A stretch of DNA of 64,000 bases from the NCBI GenBank assembly GCA_951802195.1, contig OX637631.1, positions 620,001 to 684,000 of the forward strand. The letters are read 5' to 3'. The stretch's first letter is position 1. The number at the start of each line of letters is the position of its first letter. Position numbers and translations under genes: made by a program. The DNA comes from Tausonia pullulans (Eukaryota; Basidiomycota; Tremellomycetes; Cystofilobasidiales; Mrakiaceae). Positions 32,501-42,707 of the stretch are shown one piece after another. Below the pieces are notes generated by a model. It had not been told where the DNA came from, did no database searches, and saw only the letters and a list, made by a program, of their open reading frames with translations.

Positions 32501-34390
32501 CATGCGCCAAATTCGACCTCTGCAAGGGCTGTTTCCAAAAGGTTGAAGACATACACCCGATCCACGCATTCCTATCGGTCGCAGACGATCGGCCAGGCAC
32601 GGCTACGACCACGGTCCCCGCCGAGCCTGTTCGACACCCCGGCGCGTTCTGTCACAAGTGAGTTTGAGGAGGCAGTGATAGAGAGTCTCTGCTTACATCC
32701 TTCGGCTTTTTGCTCTTCCAGCTGTCTCCAGGACATTGTGGGTCCCAGGTTCCACTGCGCGATCTGCCCATCATGGTTCGTCGCTCTAGAGTCCTCGAAG
32801 GCTTTCAATACTCAGCTTAAACCTGACCGCTGTTGCTTTATATAGGGACTTGTGCAACGCGTGCGAGCGGAGTCCAGGGTCGGCGCTCGGTAACGGCGTG
32901 CACCAAGCGGATCACATTATGATGAAGGTCAGTTTTCGTCCTCCACCTAGCCACCACCAGTCCTTCTTGCTCACATCTCTGGTCTTTGAAGATCCCTCTC
33001 CCTTTGGGTGCCGCCGACATCGAGGAGGTCTCCCGCCGAGCGCGCGATCAGTGGGCCCAGCAGGACGCGCAGACCGTCGGCGCTAGCGTGCCTGAGGATG
33101 GCACTGCCTCGGCACTAGTCCTCCAACGAGCGGTCTCTCTTCCTGTTCAGGCGCAGTCTTCTCAGCTCCGGCTCCCGCCCTTCTTCAGTCCATCGGCAAG
33201 TTTGCCACCACAGCTCTCACCCACGGCTCCGCAGAAGACGCTTACGTCCTCGAGTGCTCCCGCCGCACCGGCACCTGCCCCTGCGCCCGCGCCCACTCGA
33301 TCCGGGTGGAACTTCAATCTCTCCTCGAACGGGATCTCACTCCGTCGGACCCAATCAACATCCCCATCGGCGCTAACTGGCTCTGCCGCTACAGCGGGAG
33401 GGACGAGCGCTGCTGGAGGAGGTTCGTCTCGGACCACGGGTCACAACACTCGGTGCTCGGCCTGCACCAAGTACATTGTCGGCCCGCGCTATCAGTGCGC
33501 CAACTGTCCTTCGGACCCAGTTGCGTACAACTTGGTGCGTTTTAGGCAGAGACGTTCTCCGCTTATTTTAAAAAAAACCTCTGACCCACCACCGTCCTCC
33601 GCCCTCCAGTGCTCCTCATGCGAGCCCAGGTCATACCAACTTCACGACGCCATGCATGTCTTCCTCCGGTTCGACCGGCCCGTCGACTTTGAGGTTCGGT
33701 CGCCGCGGCCGCTCTTCCCCCTGCTCTATTCGCGCAAGGCGGGGACCAGCACCGATCCGGACCTGGCGCAACAGATCGGGATCACGAGCATTGGAAGTCA
33801 CATTGAGATGCGGAACTTGGGCGACCCAAATGGTGAGAGACTGATGTGCTGCTTGAATCGATGCTCGGATGTTTACGAAAAACTAACTTTGAACACAGCC
33901 TACCTCAAGCATCTCTATCATCGTGAGCTGTTCACGGAACGGAGCTGAGGACTTCGACTAATCGCATTCCGTTTTCTTTAACTACACAGCCTCTACGGTT
34001 TGCGACTTCTGCATGGTCCGCGTTGTCTCTGTCCCTTCCCTCCTTCCTCCTCTTCGCAGTCGTTGATCCATGCGCCTCTCTCCCCTCTCAGATCCCCATC
34101 ACGGGCGCCTGGCACCGATGCGCCATCTGCCCTAAGTCGTTCGACCTGTGCGCGGCCTGCCACAACGCCATCGAGCACGACCCGACGCATGCCTTTGTCG
34201 TCTTCAAGAGCGACGTTGACATGGGAGCCTTCCGGTAGGTTGCGATCTCTTGCCTCGCTCTTTCGTTACAGACCCGCTGATGCCGCATGCTTTCGTTTGA
34301 CCCCTGCTCCGACGAAGGGAGCTCACGGATCTCAGCGTCTCGAGCTCGCGGCCGCTCATCGCACAGCAGATCTACCTGCCGGTGCCGTGA
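29556..34390 (+). CDS. NBR1-like selective autophagy receptor (PB1 + five ZZ fingers)
   Basis: Sixteen exons, 29556-29579, 29767-29874, 29969-30020, 30101-31370, 31438-31822, 31891-32290, 32362-32424, 32495-32657, 32722-32775, 32846-32927, 32992-33534, 33610-33832, 33899-33922, 33990-34015, 34092-34234 and 34318-34390, give 1210 residues. A PB1 domain starts near residue 9 (TALIFKVSYGTDTRSVR, acidic OPCA-like TDDDGDETAIKSDSDLSEAI). After a long Ser/His-rich linker come five ZZ zinc fingers: CSACGIRLDYMRYTCLKC, CSTCSNPITRERFKCVSC, CHNCLQDIVGPRFHCAIC, CSACTKYIVGPRYQCANC and CDFCMVRIPITGAWHRCAIC, each followed by a C..C and a His pair. NBR1 proteins couple cargo to Atg8; here the four-tryptophan (FW) domain is not evident, so orthology is inferred from the PB1 and ZZ architecture alone. 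The first ZZ is split by an acidic His/Asp/Glu insert. Confidence 0.8.
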
Positions 34391-34460
34391 CCTATACTTT
34401 CGCTACAGTATTATCACTTGTTTTTTGTTTTCACTCCTCATTCGCTCGCAGCGTGCCTCA

Positions 34461-36446
34461 TCAATACCGACATGACCCCTTCCACCTCGGGAAGCCCACG
34501 ACGTCTCTCACGTCCCGGGCTCCAGAAAGCCAGACGAGGAGCCGCTCGAATCCGAGGCCGAATCCGCCGTGGGGGACCGAGCCGAAGCGCCGAGTGTCGA
34601 GGTACCATTCGAGTGGGGCGACGCGCATGTCACGGGCCCTGTGGTGCGAAAGAGCCAACAGATCAGGAAAGAGCTACCGAGAGAGAGAGAACGAGAAGAG
34701 GGAAGGAGACGCACTTCATCGCCTCCATGAGCGGCTCAAGTCGATGCTCCCTCAACGACCCACCCGCCAGCTCGCCCACTTCGGGCACGAGCAAGTCAAA
34801 GCAAGCGACTGTCTCCCTGCCTGCCACGCTCTCCTCCTCCGACGGTGGCCTAGAGTAGTCCTCGGCGAACTCAGACGGCAGCATGTAGAACGGTTTGAGC
34901 CCCGCCGGATAGTCCGTCACGAAGATGGGACCTTCGGCTTCAGCAGCGAGCCACCGCTCATGTTCTGTAGCGAGAGAGCTACCCCAGCGGGGCTCATAGG
35001 AGAAAGGTGCTTGGGCGTGCCGCGCTTGGAGACGGCTGATAGCTTCGGTGTAGGTGATCCGGGGCCATTTTCGCCCTCTCCCCTGGCCGTCTACACCTCC
35101 CTCAATGAGAGAGGCGCGCTCAAGCCGCGCCTTGACCCCGGGCTTGTCGAAGAGGATGGCGAGCTCCGGTCGGGTCATGCACTCATCGATCGTCCGTCGG
35201 ACGCCTCGCTCAACGAGCTCTAGGAGAGGGTCAAGCGACGTGAGGAACGCGCATTCGGCTTCGAGCATTGTAAACTCTGCGAGGTGGCGGCTTGTCGTGG
35301 AGCGTTCGGCGCGGAAACAAGGGGAGAGAGTCCAGACGTTGGCGTGGGCGGGGAGGTAGAGCTCGAGGTGGAGCTGGGAGGAAACCGTGAGGTTTGCGCC
35401 AGGGGGAGCTGAAGGAATGGAGGCCAAGATGAGCGAGCGGAGAGCATCGACAGAAGTGAGAGGAGAGAGAACGACGAACGGAAGAAGGGATCCGAAGCTG
35501 GCGATGTCGGGGAGGTAACGGCAAACATCTCGCCAGCGCCCTCGCAGTCCGAGGAGGTGAGAATTGGGGTATCGATGTGCACAAAGTCGAGATCCTGCCG
35601 AATGAATTTATCGATCAACCCGTCTGTCCAGAGGCATACAAACGATCAGATAGTGCACCTCAAAGTAGTCCCTCCAAGCCCGCCCAACACGATCCCGGAG
35701 CTTGATGGCGGCCTGCTGTTCTGGGTCGCGCATACGGAGATGGGCAACGTCTCGGAGATGCGTGACAGATCGCTCGGCGCCGTGCTTGGACAGAGGACCC
35801 AGCGGGTACGTCTTGGGTCCGCACGAGCGAGAGGTTAGCTCCATCGGCGATGAGCCAGGAATGAAGACACACACCTCAGCGTCGCAAGCGCCCAGTATCT
35901 CGAGCGCATCCGCCCGAAGCTCGACGGGCTGTTCTGCACCGAGGGAGGCCGTTAGTGTACCGGTGACCTTGACGGACGCGCCTTGGCGGAGACGGTCGAC
36001 GATACTAGTCATTCAAGTCGCGTCCGACGCGTCAAGCAAGGCAAGGACGAGTCAGCGGATCTGTCCGTTATGTTTTCCCGGCGGCGGAACTGAAGTCTGC
36101 CAGCCTCCTTCCTCCCTACCTGAAGGAAGCCAATCAAATGTCGGGCCAAGACTCACAACCGCAACCCGCTAGGGTCCTTCTCCTTGGAACCGCGAACGAC
36201 TACTTGCAGCGGCGATGCGCTCGACCCGTCCTGAATCCGGAGGAACGCGATATTCTTCTGCACTCGAAGCGAGGCGACCCAGCCGTGGATAGTCGTTGCC
36301 GACGCTTTCGACTCAGACGTAGAAGCAAGGCGGAGTGTTTGAGCAATGGAGCGGGGGAGGAAAGAAGAGGTCGAAGACGAGGCAAGTGAGGAAGACGGTC
36401 CGGCGGCCCCGGAAGCGAAGCGTGTGACGGAGCGGCGCATGGGCAT
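34461..36446 (-). CDS. SLM5: Asparaginyl-tRNA synthetase, mitochondrial
   Basis: Class IIb aminoacyl-tRNA synthetase charging mitochondrial tRNA-Asn. Exons 36446-36166, 36004-35875, 35811-35659, 35594-35480, 35408-34715 and 34638-34461; 516 residues. The N-terminus ([16 protein letters not shown]) is presequence-like and is followed by the OB anticodon-binding fold ([32 protein letters not shown]). The catalytic core shows [40 protein letters not shown] (motif 1 region), [13 protein letters not shown], motif 2 [40 protein letters not shown] and motif 3 [13 protein letters not shown], ending [14 protein letters not shown]. The [10 protein letters not shown] form and short length fit the mitochondrial enzyme. 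Stops of this gene and the NBR1-like gene lie 70 bases apart. Confidence 0.92.
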
Positions 36447-36652
36447 TGAGCGCCGTAATAAGCGGCTGAGGGGAGGAGCCAAAGGTATTGACAATCGGAC
36501 TGTAACGAGCGAGCGAGAGAGAGCAAGGAGACGAATTGGAGGTCGGAGAGAGGAGAGGGAAGTACGCGTCGGCGAGATCCCGCCTGTCTCCTTCGACTGT
36601 GCGGCCGGGCCTTCCTCGACTACAGATTTCGAAGAGGAGACCTCAGCCGCGT
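36447..36652. promoter_or_regulatory. Compact divergent promoter (AsnRS/BFR2)
   Basis: Only 206 bases separate the proposed start codons of mitochondrial AsnRS and BFR2, so both promoters must lie in it or overlap the leaders. The GAGAGAGAGAGCAAGGAGA run near 36513 is the C/T-rich leader of the minus gene. Confidence 0.5.
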
Positions 36653-38662
36653 ATGCCCCTTGCTTCTGACCTCCACTTGCCTTCTTACTCACACCACTCT
36701 CTTGCTCGCTACACGGACCATGAGCAGTGGGTTTACCCTCTTTGTGGACTCTTCCCTCCCTGGACCGCGTCTGATGCAGTCTCCTCCCCAGAACCCACCC
36801 TCCTCGAGCAGCTCTCGCTTCTCTCCAACCCGGTCCCGACCGAGCTCGACCCCGAGGCAGCCTATACCTCGCTCTCAGCCTCCCGCTCCGGTGGCAGGCA
36901 GCGTGGCGGAAGCAACGCATCCGACGATGACGACGGGGGGGAAGGCGGTGCTGCTGCGAGGGAGCACTACGTCGAGGTTGGGTAAGTTCAGTCCTCGTCG
37001 CGTCCCTGCTTTGTGTTCCTTTCACGCGCCCACTTTCCCCTTTCCGCCGAGGCGATCCTCCAGGTGAAGGGCCTTGAGCTGATATGACATCTCACTCTCC
37101 GTTCCAGTCCCTCGAGCCTGAGGAAACGCGCCCAGGAGCGGGAGAAGCTCATGGAGGACGATGCCCAGTACGGGGGCAAGAAGTCGTCAAGGGCCGAAAT
37201 CTTTGGCGATGGGCTCGACGAGGACGAGGATGACGACGAGGGAGAGGCATCGCTCGACGTGGAGGAGGAGGACGGCGATGAAGGGCTCGAGGACGAAGAC
37301 GAATCGATGGAGGGAGACGAGAACGACGAGCCGACAGAGGACGACGACGACGAAGAGGACGAGGGATCAGTTGACGACGATGGAGCCGACCTCCGGCAAC
37401 CTGTTGCTACTGCTACCGCTCCGACAACGGAGACCGAGGAGACGAGCGCGATCCTCTCGTCGATAGCTCAGTCCCGGTCGGCCGATATCGCCAAGGGCCA
37501 CGGTGTAAAACGGCAGCTCGACCTGTTCGAGAAGGTCATGCCCCTTCGGATTCGTCTTCAAAAGGGTGTCACTGCTCTCAGCGAGATCTCCGTGAGTCAC
37601 TGCTTCTCTTATTAGCTTGCTTCTGCCTTTTTGGGTTGGCCTGACATGCATCGTATTACCCCAGACCGACGATCTTCAAACGATGGTAGAGGCCGCGAGT
37701 GAGGCCGAAAAGGAGGCACTTGAGGGTTGCCTCGAGGAGATCCGACAGCTCTCTGAAGGACTCTTTCAGCTTCGTGAGGTCAGTTACGATCCGCCCTACG
37801 AGCGAGCTTTGGGCAGGCTGTTGACGATCCATCCGTCCTACTCTAGGGTCTTCTCAAGATCAACGAGCCCTCCGTCGTGCCGCCGCCTTCGAAGCGTGCT
37901 CGTCTCTCGTCCGATGACTCTTCTCCGGCTTACTTCTCTGCTGCCGCCCACGATTCACTTGCTCTCTCCGACGTGTACGCGTAATCTCTCTGCCCTCAGG
38001 CTGCTTCGAGCTCTTCGCTGAATCACTTTCATCATCTTCTGCTCTCAGCACCCACCCCTCCCTGGTCTCAACGACGGCCAAATGGTCCTCTAAGATCCTG
38101 GCCGCCCAGGGTCTCTCCTCCCTCCTCCCACGCGACAAATTCCGCTCCGTACGGATCGGCGCCGTCGACCAGATCTCGGCCTCGCTCACTGGGTCGGAGG
38201 GTGCTGCCAAGGTGGCCCGTTTCCTCAAGGAGGGAGACAAGGAGTTTTATCAGTCGCTCGTTCGGGATGTCATCGAGCGCAAGGGCGGTGCTGGGGGTCT
38301 TGGAGGTGGGTCGATGTGTCACTGTTCTTTCAGTGGATCTCTGTTGACAACCCATGCGCTTTCCCTCAGCTGCCACCGGGATCGACACTACACTCCCGAA
38401 CCGGCAGCCCAAGGCGAAGAAGACGGCTGTCGACACGCGGGCGTCCAAGGGCCGCAAGCTCCGGTATACGCCCCACGAGAAAATGATGAACTTCATGGTT
38501 CCCGTTAAGCTCGAGGGCGCTGGCGGCGCGTGGCACGAGGAACAGGTGGATGAGCTCTTCTCGAGCTTGCTTGGTCGGAGGGTCGTCGATGACGGGGCGG
38601 ATGCCGCGGCTGGCGAGGAGGCGGTGATGCCGCAAGGCCTAGGAGGGCTACGCGTGTTCTAG
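36653..38662 (+). CDS. BFR2: Ribosome biogenesis factor Bfr2/AATF
   Basis: Nucleolar component of the small-subunit processome (AATF/Che-1 in animals), working with Enp2 in 40S maturation. Exons 36653-36981, 37108-37591, 37665-37778, 37847-37974, 38049-38305 and 38370-38662; 534 residues. Marks in order: LEQLSLLSNPVPTELDPEAA, EHYVEVGPSSLRKRAQE, a long Asp/Glu tract (about 37210-37390), KGHGVKRQLDLFEKVMPLRI (AATF leucine-zipper-like domain), LEEIRQLSEGLFQLREGLLK, KWSSKILAAQGLSSLLPRDK and the TRAUB domain end VDTRASKGRKLRYTPHEKMM with NFMVP. The start is the first in-frame ATG after an upstream stop; the extra N-terminal 35 residues are not family-like, so the true start might lie elsewhere. 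Confidence 0.9.
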
Positions 38663-39160
38663 GTTGATGGATTTGTGCTTTATCTTGTCACACCGACCTG
38701 GCCCATTAAGACCACCTTGATTTTCTTACGGTCGAGAGAGAGAACACGCAAGCAAGCAGGCCCCTCGCGGGGAGTAAGCATCCTCCGTTGAAACATAAAC
38801 TCCGCCCGTCCTTGTTCTCCACCTTCCCATCCCTATTACGCCAACAACATGGCTTATCTGTCTTGGCCCTCAACGACCACCAACCCATCTCACACACCAC
38901 TCTTTTCGGTTCAACGACTTCACCCCCCTTCCCCCCCCCCCCGCCTCATCACTTCATCCTCACCGCCACCATAGGGTCCGTCCGCCCGCTTTCTTACCCC
39001 TGTTCCTCCCGGTCTCTCCCACTCTCTCCACACTTCAGAGTCGTCATCCCTCCACCTCCTCGCCCCGGCGCGTCCAGACGCGAATTGACGGCCTCCTATC
39101 CTCCGCAATGCATCTAGCTCCTCAACCTCGTTCTACGAACGCGACCGCCGCCGGAACCGG
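38663..39160. other. Region upstream of the CipC-like gene
   Basis: C-rich leader-like DNA. A candidate first coding exon is 38849-38859 (ATG GCT TAT CT), spliced to an acceptor at 39117, which would add MAYLSSTSFYERDRRRNR before the Met at 39161. The donor (GTCTTG) is weak, so this is only a possibility. Confidence 0.4.
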
Positions 39161-40900
39161 ATGAACTACGGCTACCCTGGAGGCAGCAGCTACCCCGGCT
39201 CTTATGGCTACCGCGGCCGCTCCAACTATGGCTACCCACCCGAAGAGGGAGCTTGGCCGCGCGAGCAATACGCCTACGGTTACGGCTCTGGACTTGGAAC
39301 GTCCAGAGGGGAGCTCGTATATGCCGGAGGAGGGGGATGGGAACCGGAGTAAATCACGCTCTCTTTCGTTAAGACACAATGCGCGACTCGAGCCGCGACA
39401 GACTTCAGGCGGTTGTTCAGTGGGCGTTGATTCGAAACTGATACCCGTCGCTTTCACAGCCTCGGCTATGCCTACTCTCCCCCTCCCTTGGCCTGGCATC
39501 CCGAGCAGGACTGGGGCGGCTACGAGGTCCATCGCGCCTTCTATCTTGCGATCCATCCGGCGATCCATCCGGCGATCCATCCGGCATAGCGGCTGACGCC
39601 GATCCTTCCGCTCCGAAATTGATTGCCTTTAGTTCGCTAACGCGGCCGCAGCTCGTCGGTCCGGAGGTCTTCCGCGAGACGTTTACGACTCGATCTACTC
39701 TGGAATCGACAGATGTCAGTCTCTCGTCCTCTCTCTGATGAGCTTTCGGTGTGCGCACACTGACCTCTTATCACCCTCCTCCCAGACTACGACGACCATC
39801 GGCTTAATGAGCAGCTCGCTCGGGCGGCGCATCGCATGGTCTACCAGATGCGAGATGTGTGAGTCTGCGTCGCGCAATGACTTGAAATCACTGGGGATCG
39901 AGACTGACGCCAGAGCCAGGACACAGGCACAACGCTCGCTCCCACGAACTCGGCGCTGCAGCTGCGTTCCAGGCGTACCTGATGTGGGATCGCGCGCATG
40001 CGAGACGGGATTGGGATAGGTACACGGGATGGTGAGTGGGAGTTATCAACTGATCTTGACAGTTTTACGACTCAGCGGCACCGAGCCGGCACCGAGCCTG
40101 AAGTTCTTCGCCTCAAACTCACAACCTAGCCTACATAACCAGTAGGAGAGCTGACACGAATATGGCCTTCTGCACGACCAGGTATGCCGATGAGGGCATG
40201 GAGCGTCTCGTTGGACTTGCGATAGGAGAAGGTCGGTCCCACCTCTTCGATGCAGCAACAACACCACTGACTATGATTGGTCCACCCCTCTCGCTGGCCG
40301 AGGGCAGCCTACGACCTCTGCGACCGCGCTCAGATCTCCCGGTACCGCGAGCAAAAGGCCCTTCGCCACGCCGCCGCAACTGCGCGCGCGCTCTACAACG
40401 CTGTGCGCCATAACGATTCTCATCTCATCTTGTCTTCCTCTGTCGTGCCTTGGAGCCGATGCCCTTCATCGAACCTAATAGCAGTGGGATGAAGCATACA
40501 ACGCCTACCCACCGGATGGCGCGGTCGCCGGTCCTCTCAGCCTCCCGTACTATCCAGACGATAATATCATGCTCGCTCGTTCGGCTGCGGTGCGTGCACC
40601 CAGCGCGCTCGTGGGCAGTTCGGGGAGGATGAGGCGGAGGAGCTTCGATGATGGGTACGCATACGGCTACGGTGAGTGGCAATCATTCGAATCAGGACTT
40701 GCTGGAGTGCGCGCTGGCCCACCATCATCTCTTTTTGTCTCAGGGCCCTCAGTGTCGATGGGCGGCGGCGGCGGAGGCTACTACACCGGCGAGCGACGGA
40801 TTGCGAGCGGTGAGGACAAAATCGAGTTTCTGTATTGTTTGCCTCTCATTGTTAGCTTTGCTGATTGGTTCTGTCGTGCGCCGGCCCAGGGTACTACTGA
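39161..40900 (+). CDS. CipC-like (DUF3759-type) Tyr/Gly-rich protein
   Basis: Exons 39161-39348, 39460-39526, 39633-39714, 39786-39858, 39927-40031, 40182-40231, 40308-40402, 40482-40671, 40744-40809 and 40890-40900 give 308 residues from the Met at 39161 (see upstream alternative). The head is Tyr/Gly-rich (NYGYPGGSSYPGSYGYRGRS). The middle resembles CipC (concanamycin-induced protein C) domains: YYDDHRLNEQLARAAHRMVY, RSHELGAAAAFQAYLMWDRA, WYADEGMERLVGLAIGEAYD and SRYREQKALRHAAATARALY, two helical repeats with the SHE and conserved Ala/Glu spacing. The tail is Gly-rich again and ends SGYY. CipC proteins are small stress- or age-induced cytosolic proteins of unknown biochemical role. The family call is by pattern and is moderate; the gene structure is better supported. 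Confidence 0.6.
39549..39584 (+). repeat. 12-nt tandem repeat, three copies, in an intron
   Basis: GCGATCCATCCG repeated three times in intron 2 of the CipC-like gene. Read in the upstream frame it would give Ile-His-Pro-Ala repeats and then a stop, so it is intronic under the exon model given. Confidence 0.85.
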
Positions 40901-42707
40901 TGACAATCTTCCGATGTAGCAGTGTAGGATATGGATCAAGATTTTTTTTAACGATCATGAATGTTGTGTTCCAACATCTTGTGCCCATACTGCAGTACTG
41001 TTTGATCGGTGTCCACACGCCACAGACCACCTACACTCGCAGCTCCGAAGCACGATAAAATTTACGGGGGCAAAACAAAGACAAGACAATGAACAAGCAT
41101 AAAAGAGAAGAGGAGATCATCATAGGCGCATGGGCGTGTGCCATCGGATTGCCACTCCCTCCTTCCTTTCTTATATGTCTTCCGGCGAGGCCGGTGGCCA
41201 CGCGCCATGAGCAAGTAAGTTCCTGCGGCCAACCAATGTCTTTGATCCGTCGCTCACGTGGGGGCGGGTCATTGAGCTTCTCGCCACCTTGTTCAAGCGA
41301 GAGGAGTCGTCATCCCTATGTCGGCATTTTTTTTTTTGTCTACAAGGTCCGATGAAGACGAGGAAGTACACGGTTTCCCTGGTGCATCTGTACTCAAGAG
41401 TAAATATTGAAGGAAAGCGCGTCATGGTGTGAAAGGAGATGCAGTTCTGTGGGCGTTAGTCAAACACAGCTGGCCCAGCAAGCAGTCAGATAATGTGTAT
41501 GTTGCCGCGACTCCGCACCGCTCCGCCTCATCACGTCTTCGAACTCACTCGGCTGAGAGCAGAACACTCGCTTCGCAAGCCCGGATACCCGAGGAGCAAG
41601 CGAGTGAGTGCGCTCCTTTTAACCGGGTCTGACAGCAGGGAGCTCTTCTCTAAGTCCTGGGTCAAGATTGAGGAGGGATTAGCTCTGTCTCTGCGTGTGT
41701 GGGTGTCACGTGATGTATATGTCACGAACACTTTACCGAACGTAGAGATGCCAGCGAGCCCAACGCTATTTTCTCACCATAGGTGCGCTTGTTCTCTGTG
41801 CTGGCAGAGAGAGGCCACAGCGTGACAGCTGCCCCTGAGAGATGGCCTAACAAATCGCCCTGAGGCCTGCAACATCAAGTTCCAGCTTGTTTCGGATGGC
41901 GGAAGAAAAGCGTGGATCGCCGCTCCTCCAGCCCACGGACGAGGAAATCCGTGAGGGCAAGAGAGGGGCTCCACTTTGCGTATTGCGACAGCCGCTCACG
42001 TTCCGGTCGACAAGCACGCCAGCTGAGCGCGGAAGCAGAGAACAAGAGGGAGGGAGTTTCGCCCACCGAAGAACCCGACGCGTCGTGCACGCGCGCGCCT
42101 ATGGGCCTACTCCCCCTCTCTCGCCCTCTCCTTTCTCGTGCTCTCCATCTTCCGCTTGGATTCGATCCCTAACAGCCAACTGCCCAACACACGGACATCA
42201 GGCCCGTCCACATCAAAGGCCGCACTCTCTTTCCCTAGCAAGCCAGCCCTCCCCGGCCTCAGCCCGCCAACGCCGGCAAATCAAGCAAACCCCGCCACTC
42301 TCTCCCCACGTCGAAGTCGCCAGCGGCTTGATTCGTCACTCGCTCTTTCGCCTGCCTGGCCACCCTGCCTCTTTCCTTTCGACTCAACACCAACCAACAC
42401 CACCGGCCAAGGACTCTCCCTCCTCTTTTTATCTCCTCTTTCTTACGTTCTCAACCCTCGTCCGTCATCCATTTCATCCCTCCTCGCCGCCCTCGTCATC
42501 GGCCAACTCGGTCGCCGCAACACGCCTGCTTACGCTTAAAGGACCCTTGCCCTTGTCGCCCCTAATCCAGCGTTGAACGAGCCTTTGACGACTCATTAGA
42601 GTGGCCAATCCACCCTCGCCGTCCCCCTCGCCCGGTTACTCTGATCCGTCACTCTCCTTCCTACGTACTCCTTCGCACACCTCGCCACACCTCTCTCTCT
42701 TCGTTGG
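40901..42707. other. Long intergenic region with C/T-rich leader
   Basis: 1.8 kb with no recognisable gene. 40901-41440 is AT-richer than the surroundings and has T-runs. From 42090 to 42700 the plus strand is strongly C/T-rich, as expected for a long leader of the Hsp20-domain gene. ORFs in it are Pro/Ser low-complexity. Confidence 0.5.
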
